Shown here: piece after piece, positions 14,508 through 22,471 of the stretch
Layout: each line of letters opens with the position of its first letter
How positions within the stretch are numbered: position 1 is the first letter of the stretch
From: Thalassoglobus polymorphus
Lineage (GTDB): Bacteria; Planctomycetota; Planctomycetia; Planctomycetales; Planctomycetaceae
Length of the DNA stretch: 64,000 bases
Direction of reading: 5' to 3'
Assembly (NCBI RefSeq): GCF_007744255.1
Contig: NZ_CP036267.1
Coordinates: 186,001-250,000 of the forward strand
Notes under the pieces: model-generated
The model's input: the letters and a program-made list of their open reading frames with translations, nothing else
Told to the model about the DNA's origin: nothing
Databases searched by the model: none
Translations under genes and position numbers: made by a program

Positions 14508-15114
14508 TTTTTTTCACGCTGGCGATTTGCTGGCATGCTACGGGGCCGACAAAGCGAGCCGGGCAATTTCGGCCGTTACGTCGTCGTTAATCTCGCCGGC
14601 TGGCTTGCGGTTTCCGCCGTCCCACGTGGGCATCATTGTCCCATTGCACGGAATGTCGTTGCTAGAATCAACAACGATGTCGGGCCGGGAGTGCTTGCAC
14701 GCTGGCGAGGAGGTTAGCGGGATCCAGTTGGCTAAGGCTTGGGATCGGGTTAGAGATTATTGCCACAGCGGGGGCCGGGTTGACGTTTACGAGCTAACAC
14801 CAGGAAACACGCTATCCAAGGCAGAAACGGCTTGGCTAGCCGAAGTTGCTGGCTATTTACTCAAAGATCGGGCGGAATACGACTACATCGGGGCGGGGTT
14901 CTCGGGCACGCGGATTCTAAGTGCGTTGCGATTATTTAATGCGAAAACAGACCGGCTATTTTGCTCAGAGCTATGCAGTTATCTCTTGCAGTCTCTCGGC
15001 CGGCTCAACCGTCGCAATCCTTCGCGTCATTCCCCGGCCCGGCTATTACGCGAATTGGTACGAACTGGCGTCTATCGCAAACGGGTTGCGTTAGGCTTGC
15101 GGCACTGTAAATGA
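14473..15114 (+). CDS. Permuted NlpC/P60-like (YiiX/DUF830-type) hydrolase
   Basis: The 213-residue protein has the permuted papain-like pattern: GDLLACYG, then SHVGIIV with the catalytic His and LLES, and late in the chain LFCSELCSYLLQ with the likely catalytic Cys. Family members cleave peptide or amide bonds in cell walls or lipoproteins. Next to a holin-like gene, it is the best endolysin candidate. No signal peptide is seen. The last bases overlap the next start (ATGA). Confidence 0.65.
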   Translation: MRQGLTGSSTISFFHAGDLLACYGADKASRAISAVTSSLISPAGLRFPPSHVGIIVPLHGMSLLESTTMSGRECLHAGEEVSGIQLAKAWDRVRDYCHSGGRVDVYELTPGNTLSKAETAWLAEVAGYLLKDRAEYDYIGAGFSGTRILSALRLFNAKTDRLFCSELCSYLLQSLGRLNRRNPSRHSPARLLRELVRTGVYRKRVALGLRHCK

Positions 15115-16448
15115 AGGGAATGAGTATGCGAAGTTCAGGTTTAGCGGCGGCATTCGGCCGGATCACATTAGGCCACGTCGTGGCGGCTATTCTTGCCGTT
15201 ATGGTGGCATCAAGCACCAGCGAAGTTTTCGGCATGGGGCCGGGCGAAGTTTCGCCGGCACTTGTTAAGTGTCATTCGCCTGATGGCGGTTTGTGCTCCG
15301 GCGTCGTTGTCGATCCGTCTGGAGTCGTCTTGACGGCCAAGCATTGCGGGGCTGACGATACGATTGAAGTCGTCTTGCACGGGACGCAGGAGCGACTCCA
15401 GGCGGTTAAAATCATGGAGGACGGGCCACCGGAAGGGGCCGTCGCGTATCGGCTTCCGGCCGGCAAGTATGATTTCTATCCGGTCGGATCGGGACCACCA
15501 AAGACAGGTGACGAAGTCTATTCTATCGGCTATCCGTCCGGCCAGTTCGCCTACGGCAGCGGCACGGTTATCCGGGACTCTCTAGCGTCCACAAGCTGGG
15601 CGGAAGGTTTATTTTTTCAGAACATCACAGACCTAACGGCATCGCCTGGATGGAGCGGCGGCCCGCTATTCAATTCCAATGGCGGCGTGATTGGATTATG
15701 CAGTAACGGCGGGGAAGGTTATACAGCGTTTGTGTCGTACGGCTCGATTGTGAGAACGTACTATCAGGCCATTACGCAAGGTTCGAAAGTGGTTGTTTTC
15801 ACGTTGCCAGACAAGCAATGCGGGCCATGCGACCGGCTAAAAAAAGCGATTGACGACGGGCAATTTCCCGGCTACAGCTTCCAGGTTGTCACGTATCGGG
15901 ACGGCGTAGGGTTCGATGATGAAGAATTGGCGGCGGCTTTCTCTCAAGAGTGTCCATCGGCGGCCGGGAAAGGCTTCCCGATTATATGGGTTCCTGGATC
16001 GGGGCCGAATGGGTACCAAGCTGGCTATCAGTCGAGGCGGCCGGTTATGGCGTTTTTGGAACGGGTTGCAAATCTCGTAATTCACGGACCGCAACCGAAG
16101 TTCCGGCCGGGGGGAATTCAACCACAGCCGGATCCAGTCAGCATTGACACGGAAGCTATTCAAGAGAACGCCAAGCGAGCGGCGGCCGAAATGGTCAAGA
16201 CGCTCGAAACGGAGTTGCAGGAGCTTCGCGAACATCTTGGAAACGCAAGAGGCGAGATTGAAACACTCAGGGCAGAAGATGCCGGAATCCTAGAAAAGAT
16301 TCAAGCGGTTTCCGCGTTGCGAAACGAAGCTAAGGCCGGGAAAGAATCGGTCATTGCAATCAGGGAAGCGGCTAGCCCGCTATCTGTTCTCGGCCTACTC
16401 GGCGGGATTGTCACGGGCATCGTACGGCGTCGATGGGGGGTTGCATGA
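15111..16448 (+). CDS. Trypsin-like protease fused to a thioredoxin-fold domain
   Basis: The 445-residue product has a hydrophobic segment at 12-34 (signal or anchor). A chymotrypsin-fold protease follows with TAKHC (His78) and SPGWSGGP (Ser182, GxSGGP type). The usual catalytic Asp position reads EGAVAYRL, so Asp appears absent and Glu108 is the nearest acid. Residues 225-325 form a thioredoxin-like domain with CGPC (237-240) and a matching FPII cis-Pro site near 290. A coiled coil (about 348-412) and a C-terminal hydrophobic helix (422-438) follow. It is likely membrane-attached and extracytoplasmic. ATG 15120 or 15126 are alternative starts. It overlaps genes on both sides by four bases. 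Confidence 0.75.
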   Translation: MKGMSMRSSGLAAAFGRITLGHVVAAILAVMVASSTSEVFGMGPGEVSPALVKCHSPDGGLCSGVVVDPSGVVLTAKHCGADDTIEVVLHGTQERLQAVKIMEDGPPEGAVAYRLPAGKYDFYPVGSGPPKTGDEVYSIGYPSGQFAYGSGTVIRDSLASTSWAEGLFFQNITDLTASPGWSGGPLFNSNGGVIGLCSNGGEGYTAFVSYGSIVRTYYQAITQGSKVVVFTLPDKQCGPCDRLKKAIDDGQFPGYSFQVVTYRDGVGFDDEELAAAFSQECPSAAGKGFPIIWVPGSGPNGYQAGYQSRRPVMAFLERVANLVIHGPQPKFRPGGIQPQPDPVSIDTEAIQENAKRAAAEMVKTLETELQELREHLGNARGEIETLRAEDAGILEKIQAVSALRNEAKAGKESVIAIREAASPLSVLGLLGGIVTGIVRRRWGVA

Positions 16449-16594
16449 GCAGTTTAATCGCAACGGTGGCATTTTGGGCTATTGGCGTTTTCGCCGGTGA
16501 ATTCACGGACGCGGCGGCGTCCAAGCTTAACCAGTCGGCCCGCAACGGTTTGAGAAGCTGGCTAGACAAGACGACGAAAAAAGGCAAGCGATGA
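16445..16594 (+). CDS. 49-residue membrane-associated peptide
   Basis: ATG 16445 overlaps the protease stop (ATGA) and its TGA overlaps the next ATG. Residues 3-18 are hydrophobic (SLIATVAFWAIGVFAG); the rest is amphipathic and basic. Possibly a small lysis or anchoring protein. Not recognised. Confidence 0.55.
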   Translation: MSSLIATVAFWAIGVFAGEFTDAAASKLNQSARNGLRSWLDKTTKKGKR

Positions 16595-17109
16595 ACCACA
16601 GCACTAGAATTTCACTGTTTCGAAACTTGCTCGGCCACTTGCGGGCGGGCGGGCCGAGCCGTCGAACCATGTTCGAGGTCGGGGCAGTCCTGGAAGCTAT
16701 GGGGTACAGCGTTGGCGAGTTGCAGGACGTTCTAAGAAGCACGCGGCCGGATCAATTGGCGGTTCAGCTTGCCGACTCTTTTGAGTTTCCCGGCGATGAA
16801 TACGACGACATTGAAACAGGCCAAGGCAAAGGCGGGCAACCGGGGGGCGATGATTCCGAAACTGGCGAGAATTCTGAGGAATCGGCCAGGATTGAGGGAG
16901 CTACCCCGGTTGCCGTTTTGGGATTGCCGAAAACGATTGTCGAGGTCTTGCAGGCTTCCGGATATCTGGAAGTTGAGCAAGTTTCCCGCAATTCAGCGAA
17001 CATTGAGGACGTCAACGGCATCGGGCCGGCATCCGCAAACAAGATCCGGGAAGCCCTGGACGACTATTATAAGAAACTCAAGGGGGGATTAGATGCGACC
17101 GTTTTTTGA
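16591..17109 (+). CDS. Helix-hairpin-helix protein
   Basis: The 172-residue product has an N-terminal helical domain (about 1-65), an acidic Gly/Ser/Glu linker (70-105) and a C-terminal segment of 105-165. That segment contains VNGIGPASANKIREAL, a helix-hairpin-helix motif of the GIGPxxA type that contacts DNA backbone without sequence preference. It belongs to a chain of translationally coupled genes. Role unknown. Confidence 0.65.
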   Translation: MNHSTRISLFRNLLGHLRAGGPSRRTMFEVGAVLEAMGYSVGELQDVLRSTRPDQLAVQLADSFEFPGDEYDDIETGQGKGGQPGGDDSETGENSEESARIEGATPVAVLGLPKTIVEVLQASGYLEVEQVSRNSANIEDVNGIGPASANKIREALDDYYKKLKGGLDATVF

Positions 17110-17245
17110 TTGGCTATTGGTATCGCTTATTTGCTTCACGTCATACGAGCTTGTCGACGTTGACGAGTGCCACTATTGCACTGACGAAGTTTACGGCAAG
17201 AAAGGCGGAAAGCGGCTTTGTCTTGATTGCTATCGGTCCGAATGA
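17093..17245 (+). CDS. 50-residue zinc-finger membrane peptide
   Basis: ATG 17093 follows AAGGGGGGATTAG. A hydrophobic N-terminus (FFDWLLVSLICF) is followed by CHYC and CLDC, spaced 17 residues apart as in a zinc ribbon. It overlaps both neighbours. Too short for family assignment. Confidence 0.6.
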   Translation: MRPFFDWLLVSLICFTSYELVDVDECHYCTDEVYGKKGGKRLCLDCYRSE

Positions 17246-17511
17246 TTGAGCCAATCCTAGTTGGCTTCGTCCAATTCTTTTACATCCTATTGCTAGGGCT
17301 GCAATCCAGGTTTGTGCGAGACGGGCAGAAAGTTCACGCGGCAATCACTTCGTTTTTGCTCGGTCTTTCTGTCTTATTCGTACAACCGGCAATCATCAGG
17401 GCGGCCATTCTGGAGCCGTCAGCAGACGTTTTGATTGCGTTCGTAATTGCCGGCCCGGCCGGAATTTGTGCGGGAATGTTCTTACATGACAAGTTTTTCT
17501 GCAACAGTTGA
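17242..17511 (+). CDS. Membrane protein with three hydrophobic segments
   Basis: The 89-residue product starts MIEPILVGF (ATG 17242, ATGA overlap). Hydrophobic stretches lie at about 5-22, 36-57 and 66-83. It could be a holin of the three-span class. It sits in the cluster of small membrane genes downstream of the hydrolase. Inference only. Confidence 0.55.
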   Translation: MIEPILVGFVQFFYILLLGLQSRFVRDGQKVHAAITSFLLGLSVLFVQPAIIRAAILEPSADVLIAFVIAGPAGICAGMFLHDKFFCNS

Positions 17512-17593
17512 ACACCTATGGAACTTTCGCGGCGTGTGGGGGTTTCCGGTTCTCGCGTTGGCGTTGGCTATTCTTATTGAGGTTGCACGTTGA
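17486..17593 (+). CDS. 35-residue single-span peptide
   Basis: ATG 17486 reads MTSFSATVEHLWNFRGVWGFPVLALALAILIEVAR. A C-terminal hydrophobic helix is preceded by an aromatic segment. It overlaps the previous gene by 26 bases and shares the junction TGATG with the next. Function unknown. Confidence 0.45.
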   Translation: MTSFSATVEHLWNFRGVWGFPVLALALAILIEVAR

Positions 17594-17982
17594 TGGATTT
17601 AGGTTTGCCCAGGCTACCCGACACCGGAAGCCGTACACAATTCGAAACAGGGGCCGTACGGGATGCGGCGGCCGGAAAGGGGCTTCCATCGGCCATTCCG
17701 TACGTGGCGATCCAGAAGCTTGCGCAGCGTTACGAGGACGGCCGGGCAAAGTATCCCGACGATCCGGAAACGGGCCGGCCGAACTGGCAAAAGGGTATCC
17801 CGCTTTCAAGGTTTCAAGATGCAATCGTCCGGCATTCCTACCAGTGGGCAGAAGGCGACCAGTCTGAGGACCATTTAGGGGCCGTTCTATGGAATGCGGC
17901 CGGGGCGGCATGGACAGAGCAGGAAATTAACGCCGGCCGCTTGCCGGCCGATCTCGACGACCTACCACACCGAAAGCGTTGA
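17593..17982 (+). CDS. dATP/dGTP diphosphohydrolase-family protein (DUF5664)
   Basis: The 129-residue product matches the all-alpha MazG-like family of phage dATP/dGTP diphosphohydrolases. ETGAVRDAAAGKG is followed by IPYVAIQKLAQRYEDGRAKYP, NWQKGIPLSRFQDAIVRHSYQW and GDQSEDHLGAVLWNAAGA. The E, ED/H and D residues are the metal-binding set. Members turn dGTP and/or dATP into the monophosphate, adjusting nucleotide pools. In Z-genome phages the homologue MazZ works with PurZ and DatZ, but neither is seen here. I prefer ATG 17593 to TTG 17590. Confidence 0.7.
   Translation: MDLGLPRLPDTGSRTQFETGAVRDAAAGKGLPSAIPYVAIQKLAQRYEDGRAKYPDDPETGRPNWQKGIPLSRFQDAIVRHSYQWAEGDQSEDHLGAVLWNAAGAAWTEQEINAGRLPADLDDLPHRKR
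17958..17968 (+). repeat. Variant start-associated element (CGACCTACCAC)
   Basis: One change from consensus, 17 bases upstream of ATG 17986, inside the 3' end of the previous gene. Copy 2: 54126-54136. Confidence 0.5.
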
Positions 17983-17985
17983 CAC

Positions 17986-18663
17986 ATGGCACGCGTTTTG
18001 ATCATCGGCGACACTCATTGCCCCGGAATGTTGCCGGGTTATCCGAAGTTCCTGGAGTCGATCTATAAACAGTGGTCTTGTGATACCGTTGTTCACATCG
18101 GCGACCTAGTAGACTGGCACGCCATCAACTTTCATGGCAAGCAGCCGGAAACGCATAGCGTTGATCAGGAAGTGAAGGAAGCCCGCAAGCAGGTGGCCCA
18201 GCTCGGCCGGCTATTTCCAGAGGCTCATTGGCTAACGGGCAATCATGACGCATTGCCGGCAAGACGAGCGGAAGCGGCCGGGCTTCCTAGCGACATTCTT
18301 CGAGGCGACACCGACTATTGGAATCTTCCAGGCTGGCAAGTCTATCCGCGTTACGACTCTCTCACGCTTGACGGCGTTTTGTATTCTCACGGCGAAACAG
18401 GAAGCCAGGGCCGATACGCGGCCACGAATCAGGCAAAAGAGAATACGTGTTCAACCGTCATTGGGCACTTACACGGAAACGCCGGCGTCAACTTTTTAGC
18501 GAACCGAGCCCGGCGAATGTTCGGGCTTTCCGTTGGCTGCGGAGTGGATTGGAGACAACTTCAGTTTGAGTATGGTCGGAAGTTTGCACGCAAGCCGTTA
18601 ATCGGTTGCGGCGTTGTCCTGGATGGCAGTTACGCATATTGGGAACCGGCAAATCTAACATAA
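17986..18663 (+). CDS. Calcineurin-like metallophosphoesterase
   Basis: The 225-residue protein shows the full metal-binding series: GDTH (8-11), GDLVDWH (about 39-45), GNHD (about 85-88), YSHGE and GHLHGN. Phage members act on phosphodiesters, nucleotides or RNA/DNA ends; the substrate cannot be read from sequence. It lies directly before the terminase gene and after the nucleotide hydrolase, which suggests a nucleotide or end-processing role. Confidence 0.85.
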   Translation: MARVLIIGDTHCPGMLPGYPKFLESIYKQWSCDTVVHIGDLVDWHAINFHGKQPETHSVDQEVKEARKQVAQLGRLFPEAHWLTGNHDALPARRAEAAGLPSDILRGDTDYWNLPGWQVYPRYDSLTLDGVLYSHGETGSQGRYAATNQAKENTCSTVIGHLHGNAGVNFLANRARRMFGLSVGCGVDWRQLQFEYGRKFARKPLIGCGVVLDGSYAYWEPANLT

Positions 18664-18672
18664 CGGAACGCA

Positions 18673-20832
18673 ATGAGCAGTTGCAGCAAAGACGAAGCGT
18701 CAAATAATTGGCACGCAGAGAACCGGGCAGCGTCTCAAGATGTCTTTCTAAACTTCAAAGCAGCATTGACACGCGGGCCGGTTGAACCGCAACGCCGGGC
18801 CGATTGTAAGTTTGATTTTCTTTCATTCTGCGACCATTACGGCGGGGAAGCGTTTAGCTTGCCATGGTCGAACGCACACAGGCGGGCGGCCGAGTTGATT
18901 CAATCGGCGGCCATCAATGGCGATCAATTCGCGTTCGCGATGCCGAGAGGCTCGGGGAAAACAACCGTCAGCCGTTGGGCCGTTGTCTGGTCTGTTCTGT
19001 ATGGCCATTCTCCGTACTCCGTTCTCATTGGAAAAACGCAAAACTCAGCACAGAAATTGCTGAAATCTCTCAAGTCGTCTTTTCGTTTCTCAGAGCCATT
19101 GTTTGCAGATTTCCCGGAAATCATTGCACCATTGCGGCACTTGAAAGGCGAAACGCGAAAAGCACAGGGCCAGAAGTTCCAAGGCGAGCCGACAATGATC
19201 GAATGGGCTCAAAATCAAGTCGTCTTTGCATACTTGCCCGAAAGCTACATCAAAGAGGCCCGGCTCAAGTTTGGCGACGACTACGGGGCCGGCTGCGGTT
19301 CGATCATTGACGTGTGCGGCATTGAAGGGGAAATCAGGGGCCGGCAATACGAGCGGCCGAGCGGGGCCATTGTGCGGCCTACACTGGCAGTCGTCGACGA
19401 TCCACAAGACCGGGAGTCAGCGAAAAGCACCGGCCAGTGCGACGAAAGGGAGCAGGTTATCAAGGCCGACGTGCGATATCTTGCCGGGCCGGATCGTGCA
19501 ACGGGCATCGTCATTCCCTGTACGGTGATTTACGAAAACGACGTTGCCGATAGGCTTCTGAATCGGAAAGAGAATCCAGAGTTTCAAGGCGAGAAAAGCC
19601 AGCTTGTGGAAGCGTTTCCCGGCACAGGGCTAAGCGAGCCGGAGCAACGGGCAACTGATGCGCTTTGGCAAGAATATCGACGGATCCGAAACGAGAGCTT
19701 CGAGAATGGAAACAAGGGCGTTGAATCGTCTGAGTTCTATTTAGAGAACCGGCCGGCCATGGATGCCGGATCGAAAATGAGTTGGCCCGAAAGATACTTT
19801 GCCGCTAAAGGCGAGATCTCGGCCGTTCAACATGCCATGAATCTGTTTTTCAGCGATGAAATGGCATTCATGGCGGAATATCAGAACAAGCCATTGCGGA
19901 CAACGGAGGACGAAACAGCGGCTTTGATTCCGCAAGAGGTAGCCCGGCGATTATCCGGAGTTTCTCGCAATCGAATCCCCGATTCATTGAACCGACTTAC
20001 GGCATTTATTGACGTTTCAAAGGATGTTCTTTGGTACACGGTCACGGCGTGGGGGCCGGGCTTTACCGGCTCGATTGTATCCTATGGGGCGTTCCCGGAT
20101 CAGCCGGCGAATCACTTCACATTATCGACGATCAAGAACACGCTAGCGGAAGGATCGGCAGCGGCCGGGGAAGGGGCCGGTCTTGAGTCGTCTATTGCTT
20201 GGGGCTTGCGAGAATTAACGAGTGACATACTCGGCCGGGAATACCTTACAGAGTCAGGCGACCCGCTACAGGTCGAATTGTGTCTGATTGATACAAACTG
20301 GAATCAGTCAACGGAAGTCGTCAACGCGTTTTGTCGACGGTCTCGGTTCAAGGGGATCCTCTACCCGTCCAGGGGACGGGGCGTCACATCTCCAGACGAT
20401 GCACTTGTTAGCCCAAAAACTAAGCCGAAGCCCGGCGAAAGACGCGGCCAATGGTGGAAGCTTCTTCCGTCCAGGAATAACGGCGGGCGTTATGTCTTGT
20501 TTTCATCGAATCATTGGAAAACGTTTATTTACAATCGGCTTAGCGTTCCAGTCGGCGAACCGGGGGCATTGAGTCTTTATCAGGCGAACGCATCGGCCCA
20601 TAAGATGCTAGCCGAGCAATTAACAGCCGAGCGATGCACTCGGGTAACGATCAAGGGCGAAACACTGGACAAGTGGAATGAGATTCCAGGGCGAGACAAT
20701 CACTTGTGGGATTGTGTTGCAGGTTGTGCGGTCGGGGCGTCCATGTTGGGCGAGAAATTAACGGCCACGGCACCACCAAAAAAGGCAGTGAAAAGACGTA
20801 AACGCAGGCGTGTTAGTAACTTGCTGTCCTAG
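18673..20832 (+). CDS. terL: Terminase large subunit
   Basis: The 719-residue protein has an N-terminal ATPase with Walker A PRGSGKTT (91-98), a Walker B-type strand TLAVVDDPQDRES (about 237-249), and a C-terminal nuclease region with acidic patches (for example ELCLIDTNWN). It packages phage DNA into the prohead and cuts at the ends. A basic tail (KKAVKRRKRRR) closes the protein. Next come a gpW-like gene and the portal, as in lambda. No small terminase subunit is recognised nearby. Confidence 0.88.
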   Translation: MSSCSKDEASNNWHAENRAASQDVFLNFKAALTRGPVEPQRRADCKFDFLSFCDHYGGEAFSLPWSNAHRRAAELIQSAAINGDQFAFAMPRGSGKTTVSRWAVVWSVLYGHSPYSVLIGKTQNSAQKLLKSLKSSFRFSEPLFADFPEIIAPLRHLKGETRKAQGQKFQGEPTMIEWAQNQVVFAYLPESYIKEARLKFGDDYGAGCGSIIDVCGIEGEIRGRQYERPSGAIVRPTLAVVDDPQDRESAKSTGQCDEREQVIKADVRYLAGPDRATGIVIPCTVIYENDVADRLLNRKENPEFQGEKSQLVEAFPGTGLSEPEQRATDALWQEYRRIRNESFENGNKGVESSEFYLENRPAMDAGSKMSWPERYFAAKGEISAVQHAMNLFFSDEMAFMAEYQNKPLRTTEDETAALIPQEVARRLSGVSRNRIPDSLNRLTAFIDVSKDVLWYTVTAWGPGFTGSIVSYGAFPDQPANHFTLSTIKNTLAEGSAAAGEGAGLESSIAWGLRELTSDILGREYLTESGDPLQVELCLIDTNWNQSTEVVNAFCRRSRFKGILYPSRGRGVTSPDDALVSPKTKPKPGERRGQWWKLLPSRNNGGRYVLFSSNHWKTFIYNRLSVPVGEPGALSLYQANASAHKMLAEQLTAERCTRVTIKGETLDKWNEIPGRDNHLWDCVAGCAVGASMLGEKLTATAPPKKAVKRRKRRRVSNLLS

Positions 20833-20867
20833 TGTCATATTTTTGCATAGGGGTATAAGAGGCGAAC
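20832..20867 (+). promoter_or_regulatory. 36-bp conserved element, copy B (late promoter candidate)
   Basis: Closely matches 14190-14225, sharing TTTTGCATAGGGGTA, here followed by TAAGAGGCGAAC. TATAAG is a possible -10. It begins at the last base of terL and lies 3 bases before ATG 20871. Copy 2: 57000-57035. Confidence 0.55.
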
Positions 20868-20870
20868 ACA

Positions 20871-21050
20871 ATGAGTGAAGAAACGAGCATTGATAAAATT
20901 CTGAAAACAGGCGTCAAAAAAGTCACGGTTGACGGAGTGGCCACGGAGTTTCATGACCCGGACACGCTTAACAGGCAGAATCGGCGAAACGACCCAAACG
21001 CAAAGAAGCGGCGTCCAGTAGTCTCTAGTATTAACCTTTCAGGCACATAA
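20871..21050 (+). CDS. gpW-like head-tail joining protein
   Basis: The 59-residue product sits between terL and the portal gene, where lambda carries W. Its core VKKVTVDGVATEFHDPDTLNRQ follows the gpW pattern of two strands and a helix (V..V..DG...F....L). GpW closes the filled head before tail attachment. The start has AGAGGCG upstream and the stop overlaps the portal start (TAATG). The assignment rests mainly on order and size. Confidence 0.55.
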   Translation: MSEETSIDKILKTGVKKVTVDGVATEFHDPDTLNRQNRRNDPNAKKRRPVVSSINLSGT

Positions 21051-22471
21051 TGGAAACAGTCGTTGACGTCTGCGGGGTTGGCCTAGATTCCGAGCCGGCA
21101 AAGCTTGAGTATGATGCAGCGAAAGGCGGGAATAAACGCCGGCCGTTTTCGCCGGTATTGCGTCACGAAGATACCGTTTTGCCGATCCATAAGCGGAGAA
21201 CCGTTAGCGGTGGAGTTCGCGGATTGCGTCGCAATCTGTCTATTCTCGATTGGGCTATTCGGCGTCACCTGGATTACACGACTCAATTTCACTTGCAGAG
21301 TCAGAGCGGAAATGATGCGTTTGACGAATTGTTTGAGCAGTGGTTCCACGGCGTTTCACAGCCGGAATCTTTCGACGTTCGCGGCCGGTTCGGCTTTGAC
21401 GAATACTTGAGAACGCTTGAAGCTTGTGCGGTCATTGACGGCGATTGTGGTTCCATGAAGCTTGCCAGCGGTCACGTGCAGGCTATTGAAAGCGATCTCA
21501 TTAAGAATCCGGCTGATGGCGTCTATCGCGGTCGGTGGATTAACGGCGTACGCGTCTCTAATTCCGGGCGTCACTTGGCGTATGCGATCCACAATAGAGG
21601 GGCTGGCGGGAATGGTTACGAGTTCAACCGAATTGTGACGAATTCGCGTCTATTCCTTCACGGATATTACAGTCGGTTCGATCAAATTCGCGGAATCAGT
21701 CCGTTAGTTTCGGCTGTTAATGATTTTCAAGATATCTACGAAGGCAAAGAGCTAGCATTTGCGAAAATGAAAGTCAATCAGCTTTTCGCGTTGGCTTTCT
21801 ATCGCGATGCCGACGAATCGGCCGGCGATCTCTCTAGTCAAGGCGACGACGAAGAACCGTCCGGCTATGATGTTAATTTCGGGGCCGGCCCGGCGTTATT
21901 GGACATGGAGCCAGGGGACCGGGCGGAATTCCTGGAGAGCGATTCACCGGGCGTTAATACTCAAGAGTTCTTACAGCTTGTTATACAGATTGCGTTGAAG
22001 GCTTTGGACATTCCATTTTCGTTCTTCAATGAGTCGTTTACAAACTTCTTTGGTTCGAAGTCGGCATGGTTGCACTATGAGCGTTCATGCGTGAACAAGC
22101 GAGCCCGCAATCTACGCTGGGCGTACGATTGGATGCTATGGCGGTTTCGTCTCGCGTTAATTCGCGGAGAGATCACGGCACCGGCCAGCATTATCCGAGA
22201 GGCTTATCAGGGCCGGAAACTCTGGTTTGAGTTCGTTCCCGTTGGGATGCCCTGGTGGGATCCGTCCAAAGAGATCAAGGCTGATATCATGGCCATTCAG
22301 GCGGGGCTTAACAGTCCGCAAAGAGTTTGCCGGCAGCACGGCATTGATTTCTATGAGATTCAGAAACAGCGAAAGAAAGCGTTTGAGTATTCCGAAAAAC
22401 TCGGCGTTCCTATTGTCTTAGAGGGAAATTCACCGGATGTTACTAGCGACGATCCAGAAGGCCGAGAGTGA
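21050..22471 (+). CDS. Portal protein (lambda gpB family)
   Basis: The 473-residue product lies between the gpW-like gene and the protease. Typical features are the RSISPLV-like RGISPLVSAVNDFQDI segment, the LDIPFSFFNESFTNFFGSKSA segment near 320-345 and the C-terminal GMPWWDPSKEIKADIMAIQAGLNSPQRVCRQHG. These identify lambda-type portals. Twelve subunits should form the DNA channel at one capsid vertex and dock terminase. Confidence 0.88.
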   Translation: METVVDVCGVGLDSEPAKLEYDAAKGGNKRRPFSPVLRHEDTVLPIHKRRTVSGGVRGLRRNLSILDWAIRRHLDYTTQFHLQSQSGNDAFDELFEQWFHGVSQPESFDVRGRFGFDEYLRTLEACAVIDGDCGSMKLASGHVQAIESDLIKNPADGVYRGRWINGVRVSNSGRHLAYAIHNRGAGGNGYEFNRIVTNSRLFLHGYYSRFDQIRGISPLVSAVNDFQDIYEGKELAFAKMKVNQLFALAFYRDADESAGDLSSQGDDEEPSGYDVNFGAGPALLDMEPGDRAEFLESDSPGVNTQEFLQLVIQIALKALDIPFSFFNESFTNFFGSKSAWLHYERSCVNKRARNLRWAYDWMLWRFRLALIRGEITAPASIIREAYQGRKLWFEFVPVGMPWWDPSKEIKADIMAIQAGLNSPQRVCRQHGIDFYEIQKQRKKAFEYSEKLGVPIVLEGNSPDVTSDDPEGRE

